Shown: positions 6,058 through 9,279 of the stretch, one piece after another | Numbering within the stretch: position 1 is the stretch's first letter | Layout of the letters: each line of letters opens with the position of its first letter | NCBI GenBank assembly: GCA_937919795.1 | Contig: CALFOA010000484.1 | Span: 1 to 9,279 of the forward strand | Source of the DNA: an uncultured Neisseria sp. | Lineage (GTDB): Bacteria; Pseudomonadota; Gammaproteobacteria; Burkholderiales; Neisseriaceae | Length of the DNA stretch: 9,279 nucleotides | Direction of reading: 5' to 3' | The notes under the pieces: generated by a model | The model's database searches: none | What the model was told of the DNA's origin: nothing | The model's input: only the letters and a program-made list of their open reading frames with translations | Translations under genes and position numbers: made by a program

Positions 6058-7269
6058 ATGAACAAATTATTCCGTTTGCTTCCTTTGGCTGCGGCTTTGG
6101 GTTTGGCTGCGTGTGGCGGACAAAGCGGTGGCGGCAGCGCTGCCGCTTCCGGCGGTAAAAGCGATTGCGGTACCCAGGCCGAAAACGAAGTATGCGTGAA
6201 AATCGCTACCGGCGCGCCGGAAACCGGCGGTATTGCCCACTGGGGTAAGGATTTGGAAAACGGCGCAGCGTTGGCAGTGAAAACCTTGAACGAAAAAGGC
6301 GATATCACGGTTGACGGCAAAAAAGTCAAATTTGCCCTGATTTCAGAAGACGATGCGGGCGATCCCAAGCAAGGTACAGTGGTAGCACAAAAATTGGTTG
6401 ATGCCGGCGTGGTCGGCGTGGTCGGCCACCTCACTTCAGGCGTGTGTATTCCCGCCAGCAGCGTGTATGCCAATGCAGGCATGGTAGCGGTTTCCCCTTC
6501 ATGCACCAGCCCGGATTACACCCTAAAAGGCCCGAAAACCCCGAAAGGTTCAGTTAGCGCTTATCGCGTAGTGGCCACCGATGCCCAACAATCACCGGTA
6601 TTGGCCAAATTTATTTTGTCTAAAGGCGGCAAAAATATTGCAGTGGTCGATGATGCCACTCAATACGGCAAAGGTTTGGCGGATGAAGTGACCAAAAACC
6701 TGAAAGCGGGCGGTGCCAACATCACCAACCGCGAATCGGCCACCGACAAAACCACCGACTTTAAAGCCATCCTCACCGGCATTAAAGCGCAAAACCCGGA
6801 TTACGTATTTTGGGGCGGCATGGACGACACCGCCGCTACCTTGGTGAAACAGATGCGTGAATTGGGCATTAATGCCCAGTTTATCGGTGCCGACGGCATT
6901 TGTACCGATAAATTCATCGAATTGGCCGGTGAAGCCGGTAAAGGCGCGATTTGTACCCAACTGGGCTTGCCGCTGACCAAAATGGAAAAAGGCACCGAGT
7001 TTACTGCCAATTTCGAGAAGACTTTTGAAGGCAAGAAACCGCAACTGTACGCACCGTTTGCTTACGATGCGACTTATGCCATCGCCAATGCCATCAAACT
7101 GGCGAATTCTACCGACCGCGAAGCCATCGCCGCGGCGATGCCGAAAGTGGCTTTCGACGGCGTAATCGGTAAGATTGCATTTGATAATAAAGGCGATATC
7201 CAAAAAGGTACCGTTACCGTATTTGATGTGAAAGACGGCAAACATGAAGTATTGGAAGTATTGGAATAA
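6058..7269 (+). CDS. Leu/Ile/Val-binding-family ABC transporter lipoprotein
   Basis: A 403-residue substrate-binding protein of the type I periplasmic fold. The signal peptide MNKLFRLLPLAAALGLAAC ends in a lipobox with lipidated Cys19, so the mature protein is membrane-tethered, followed by a flexible Gly/Ser-rich linker (20-35). Family signatures are SEDDAGDPKQGTVVAQKLVD (97-115), GVVGHLTSGVCIPASSVYANAG (120-141), SPSCTSPDYT (146-155) and the second-lobe DYVFWGGMDDTAATLVKQMRE (248-268). LivJ-type proteins bind branched-chain amino acids; the true ligand here is uncertain. Six cysteines besides Cys19 (37, 46, 130, 149, 282, 299) fall in three close pairs, suggesting three disulfides. The ATG at 6058 has AGAGG 8 bases upstream; an in-frame TTG at 6040 is rejected because it would precede the signal peptide. 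No permease or ATPase genes are adjacent, so the gene is transcribed alone. Confidence 0.9.
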   Translation: MNKLFRLLPLAAALGLAACGGQSGGGSAAASGGKSDCGTQAENEVCVKIATGAPETGGIAHWGKDLENGAALAVKTLNEKGDITVDGKKVKFALISEDDAGDPKQGTVVAQKLVDAGVVGVVGHLTSGVCIPASSVYANAGMVAVSPSCTSPDYTLKGPKTPKGSVSAYRVVATDAQQSPVLAKFILSKGGKNIAVVDDATQYGKGLADEVTKNLKAGGANITNRESATDKTTDFKAILTGIKAQNPDYVFWGGMDDTAATLVKQMRELGINAQFIGADGICTDKFIELAGEAGKGAICTQLGLPLTKMEKGTEFTANFEKTFEGKKPQLYAPFAYDATYAIANAIKLANSTDREAIAAAMPKVAFDGVIGKIAFDNKGDIQKGTVTVFDVKDGKHEVLEVLE

Positions 7270-7285
7270 TCCGGCTTTCTGATAG

Positions 7286-7325
7286 AAAACAGCCTGCACG
7301 TTGGTGCAGGCTGTTTTTGTTTTTT
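7286..7325 (+). terminator. Bidirectional terminator between the lipoprotein gene and ubiG
   Basis: A 14-bp perfect stem (7286-7299 with 7304-7317) has the core CAGCCTGCAC/GTGCAGGCTG and loop GTTG, followed by TTTTT and a further T-rich stretch. On the minus strand the stem ends in four T, so it can also serve the convergent ubiG gene. Confidence 0.88.
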
Positions 7326-7336
7326 CAGACAGGCAT
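7324..7336 (-). repeat. DNA uptake sequence (single copy)
   Basis: An exact reverse-orientation copy immediately after the lipoprotein terminator and 18 bases from the ubiG stop. Here the terminator stem is unrelated in sequence and the uptake sequence sits beside it, unlike the paired hairpins. Confidence 0.8.
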
Positions 7337-7354
7337 TGCGAAGTACAGTGGCCT

Positions 7355-8077
7355 TTATTGCGGACGGCAGGCGATTTGATAATTCACGTCGGTGTTGTCG
7401 TCCAGCCGGTAGATTTTGGTGAGCGGGTTGTAAGTCATGCCTTTGCTGTCGATCACATCCAATCCGGCCTGGCGGCACATGCGGGCGAGTTCGGCGGGGG
7501 TGATGAATTTCTGCCAATCGTGGGTGCCGCGCGGTACCAAGCCCAGCAGGTATTCGGCGCCGACGATGGCGTGGGCGTAGGATTTGGGATTGCGGTTGAT
7601 GGTGGAGAAAAACACCATGCCATCGGGTTTCACCAATTGGGCGCAGGCGGCGATGATGGCGGCGGGATCGGGCACGTGTTCCAGCAATTCCATGCAGGTG
7701 ACCACATCGAAGCTGTGCGGCATTTCGGCGGCCAATTCTTCTACGCGGATGTGGCGGTAGCTGATGTTGTTTACGTTTTCTTCCAAAGCGTGCAATTTGG
7801 CGATTTTCAGCGATTTTTCCGCCATGTCGATGCCGGTTACTTCGGCGGCGCCGTGTTTGGCCATGCTCTCGGCAAGGATGCCGCCGCCACAGCCAACGTC
7901 TAACACGGTTTTACCGGCCAACTCAGCGTGGCCGTCGATATAGCCCAAGCGCAGCGGGTTGATGTCGTGCAGCGGTTTGAATTCGCTGGTTTTATCCCAC
8001 CATTTGTGTGCGAGGCGGCTGAATTTGTCGATTTCGACGGCGTCTACATTGGTGGTATTGGGCGTTTCGGTAGTCAT
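7355..8077 (-). CDS. ubiG: Ubiquinone biosynthesis O-methyltransferase
   Basis: UbiG carries out both O-methylation steps of ubiquinone synthesis, using S-adenosylmethionine at the inner face of the membrane. The length of 240 residues equals my memory of E. coli UbiG. Visible features are the N-terminal [29 protein letters not shown] block (15-43), SAM motif [10 protein letters not shown] (58-66), the acidic end of strand 2 in VTGIDMAE (80-87), [14 protein letters not shown] (125-138), [14 protein letters not shown] (149-162), and the membrane-interaction region [18 protein letters not shown] (174-191). The start ATG is at 8077-8075, with only a weak GAGA upstream. On the minus strand a TATAAAATA (8119-8111) lies where a -10 could be, without a good -35. 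The gene is convergent with the lipoprotein gene. Confidence 0.96.
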   Translation of the reverse strand: MTTETPNTTNVDAVEIDKFSRLAHKWWDKTSEFKPLHDINPLRLGYIDGHAELAGKTVLDVGCGGGILAESMAKHGAAEVTGIDMAEKSLKIAKLHALEENVNNISYRHIRVEELAAEMPHSFDVVTCMELLEHVPDPAAIIAACAQLVKPDGMVFFSTINRNPKSYAHAIVGAEYLLGLVPRGTHDWQKFITPAELARMCRQAGLDVIDSKGMTYNPLTKIYRLDDNTDVNYQIACRPQ

Positions 8078-8134
8078 GGCGATCTCGCTGTTTTTTGAAC
8101 GATAGGGGTGTATTTTATACCCAAATGAAAGAAT

Positions 8135-8166
8135 ATGCCTGTCTGAAACTGGTTTCAGACAGGCAT
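8135..8166 (-). terminator. Uptake-sequence hairpin after the glycosyltransferase-like gene
   Basis: Two exact 13-mers in opposite orientation (8135-8147 and 8154-8166) form a stem of at least 14 bp around CTGG. On the minus strand it lies 20 bases beyond the stop of the membrane-protein gene and is followed by ATTCTTTCATTT, a broken T-rich tail. It should separate that transcript from ubiG. Confidence 0.75.
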
Positions 8167-8185
8167 TGATGTTTAATTAATCGAT

Positions 8186-9251
8186 TTATAAACGCTGCTG
8201 CAAGGCAAACACTACCCCTTTGCTGCGTGGGCGGTTGCCTTGCCATAAGGTTTGCCAATCGACAGCGGGTGTATATTTTTCATGGACTTTCACCAAGCGG
8301 TAGCGGCAGGCTGCGGCTTGCTCGCCGGTGGTGAGTTGTACGCGGCTGTATTGCGCCCAAGCCAAGCGGGCGTCGCGATCGCTGGCTGAAACGGCCACAC
8401 AGGCGGTGCCGTTATTCACTTCGGCAGGTGCGGCGGCCTGCATTTGTTGCACCACCGGCTGATAGCTTTTGGCGGCATCCAGCCAAGGCAGAAACAGCGT
8501 CATCAGCAATGCCCACACCAGCGTGGCACCGGCCGCCCAGTTGGTCACCGCTTGGCGGCCACGAATGCGTTTACGGGTAATCGCAAACAGCCAGATCGGG
8601 GTGAACAGTAGGGCAACCGTCATCGGAATCGGGTCGATATCGGTAATATAATAAGGGCTGAAATAGGCGGCGCGTTCGGCCAGTTTGGCCGGCCAGCCGA
8701 AATTCATCGCGAAGAAACCCAGCCACAGGAAAATAGCGGCCAAGCCGAAGGTCATGATGCCGAACCAGTTGAGGAAGGCTCCGGCACCGCGGCGCAGGCT
8801 GTCGAGTTTGGCGGCACCGAGTAAGGCCAGCGGCGGCAGTATCCACAATAGATTATCTTGGTGGGACTGCGGAATCACCGCCAGCAACAAGCCCATTTCC
8901 ACCAGCCAAGCCAGCGCCAGCGGTACCCAGGCTTCTTTGGCTGGTTGGCAGCGGCTCAATGTCCATGCTGCCAGTGGCCAGGCGGGAAAGGCAAACCACA
9001 ACAGGTTTTTTAGATAATAACCGGCACTGAAGTCGAGCTTGAAATCAGCCAGCCCGCCGAAACTGCCGAAGGCATAATACAGCCGCCAGAGTTCGAATAC
9101 TTCGGGGTCGGAACGATAGAGTGCCATCGGGTAAATCAGCATCAGCGGTAACGCCACCACCAAGGCGCCGAGCAGCGAAATATAATAGCGTTTGGCCTGC
9201 CATAAAGGGCTGGCCAGCAGCGAGACGGCGGTGAGCATCAGCGCCAGCGGC
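8186..9251 (-). CDS. Multi-spanning ArnT/family 39-like glycosyltransferase (partial, C-terminal part)
   Basis: About 355 C-terminal residues are present; the N-terminus is lost because the genomic sequence stops at 9251. Frame reading into the flanking adapter gives an apparent start, MCSSDLP, whose first residues are artificial. At least eight hydrophobic segments are visible, with aromatic-rich stretches such as YYLKNLLWFAFPAWPLAAW. A hydrophilic tail of about 97 residues, probably periplasmic, follows and contains two cysteines (in TACVAV and AACRYR) that could pair. The layout of many membrane helices plus a C-terminal soluble domain resembles ArnT-type and family 39 transferases, which move sugars from undecaprenyl-phosphate carriers to lipid A, glycans or proteins. 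The catalytic first periplasmic loop, with its acidic residues, is missing, so the substrate cannot be judged. Stop TAA at 8188-8186; the terminator hairpin follows. Confidence 0.6.
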
Positions 9252-9279
9252 AGATCGGAAGAGCACACGTCTGAACTCC
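9252..9279 (+). other. Illumina TruSeq adapter contamination
   Basis: The last 28 bases begin AGATCGGAAGAGCACACGTC and continue as the standard TruSeq read-1 adapter, matching it base for base as I know it. This is not genomic DNA. It shows that the window ends at an untrimmed contig end. Read on the minus strand it creates the artificial N-termini MCSSDL and MLFRS in two frames. Confidence 0.97.

Noticed and set aside
6592..7299. 235-codon open frame opposite the binding lipoprotein
   Set aside because: It is fully antisense to a strongly supported gene, begins within the terminator, and has the Phe/Gly-rich composition of a shadow frame.
7301..7903. Long open frame on the plus strand opposite ubiG (200 codons)
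   Set aside because: It lies antisense to a clear ubiG, has a Gly/Val/His/Phe-rich composition typical of a reverse-strand shadow, and shows no recognisable domain.
225..8166. Repeated 13-mers as a CRISPR or insertion-sequence signature
   Set aside because: The copies are dispersed, in both orientations, mostly between genes and often as terminator pairs, which fits DNA uptake sequences and not an array or element ends.
9045..9266. Open frame starting MLFRS near the right end
   Set aside because: Its start is encoded by Illumina adapter and the rest is a frame-shifted reading of the membrane-protein gene.

Overview
The window looks like ordinary core chromosome from a Neisseria-type betaproteobacterium. 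The strongest evidence is a repeated 13-mer, ATGCCTGTCTGAA. It is present nine times exactly and once with a single change, in both orientations and often as inverted pairs at gene ends. Its last 12 bases match what I remember as the DNA uptake sequence dialect of Neisseria wadsworthii (TGCCTGTCTGAA). The BirA-CoaX fusion protein and the general gene content also fit Neisseriaceae. I see no phage, transposon, plasmid, CRISPR or defence genes.

Left part (1-1960, all minus strand): the 5' end of purU (cut by the window edge), then an unrecognised protein with four predicted membrane segments, then folD. The unknown gene lies 20 bases behind folD. A hairpin made of two uptake-sequence copies separates it from purU. 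purU and folD both act on tetrahydrofolate one-carbon units.

Middle (about 2138-5835, plus strand): a tRNA cluster Pro(TGG)-Arg(TCT)-His(GTG) with a good sigma70-type promoter and a strong rho-independent terminator. It is followed by a tightly packed operon: hldC (ADP-heptose synthesis for LPS inner core), birA/coaX (biotin ligase fused to type III pantothenate kinase) and a membrane-anchored SPOR-domain protein. The junctions overlap by 1 and 4 bases, and the operon closes with an uptake-sequence terminator.

Right part (5836-9279): a monocistronic lipoprotein of the Leu/Ile/Val-binding family, with a long upstream region holding a direct repeat and an AT-rich palindrome and no transporter genes beside it. 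Next, on the minus strand, are ubiG (ubiquinone biosynthesis) and the 3' two-thirds or so of a multi-spanning membrane protein resembling ArnT/family 39 glycosyltransferases.

The last 28 bases (9252-9279) are Illumina TruSeq adapter, not genomic DNA. The window therefore ends at an untrimmed contig end, and the apparent start of the last gene is artificial. I found no convincing new system. The points most worth a second look are the adapter, the 13-base uptake-sequence dialect with its AG-type variant, the orphan binding lipoprotein with its promoter repeats and paired cysteines, and the unknown membrane protein behind folD.
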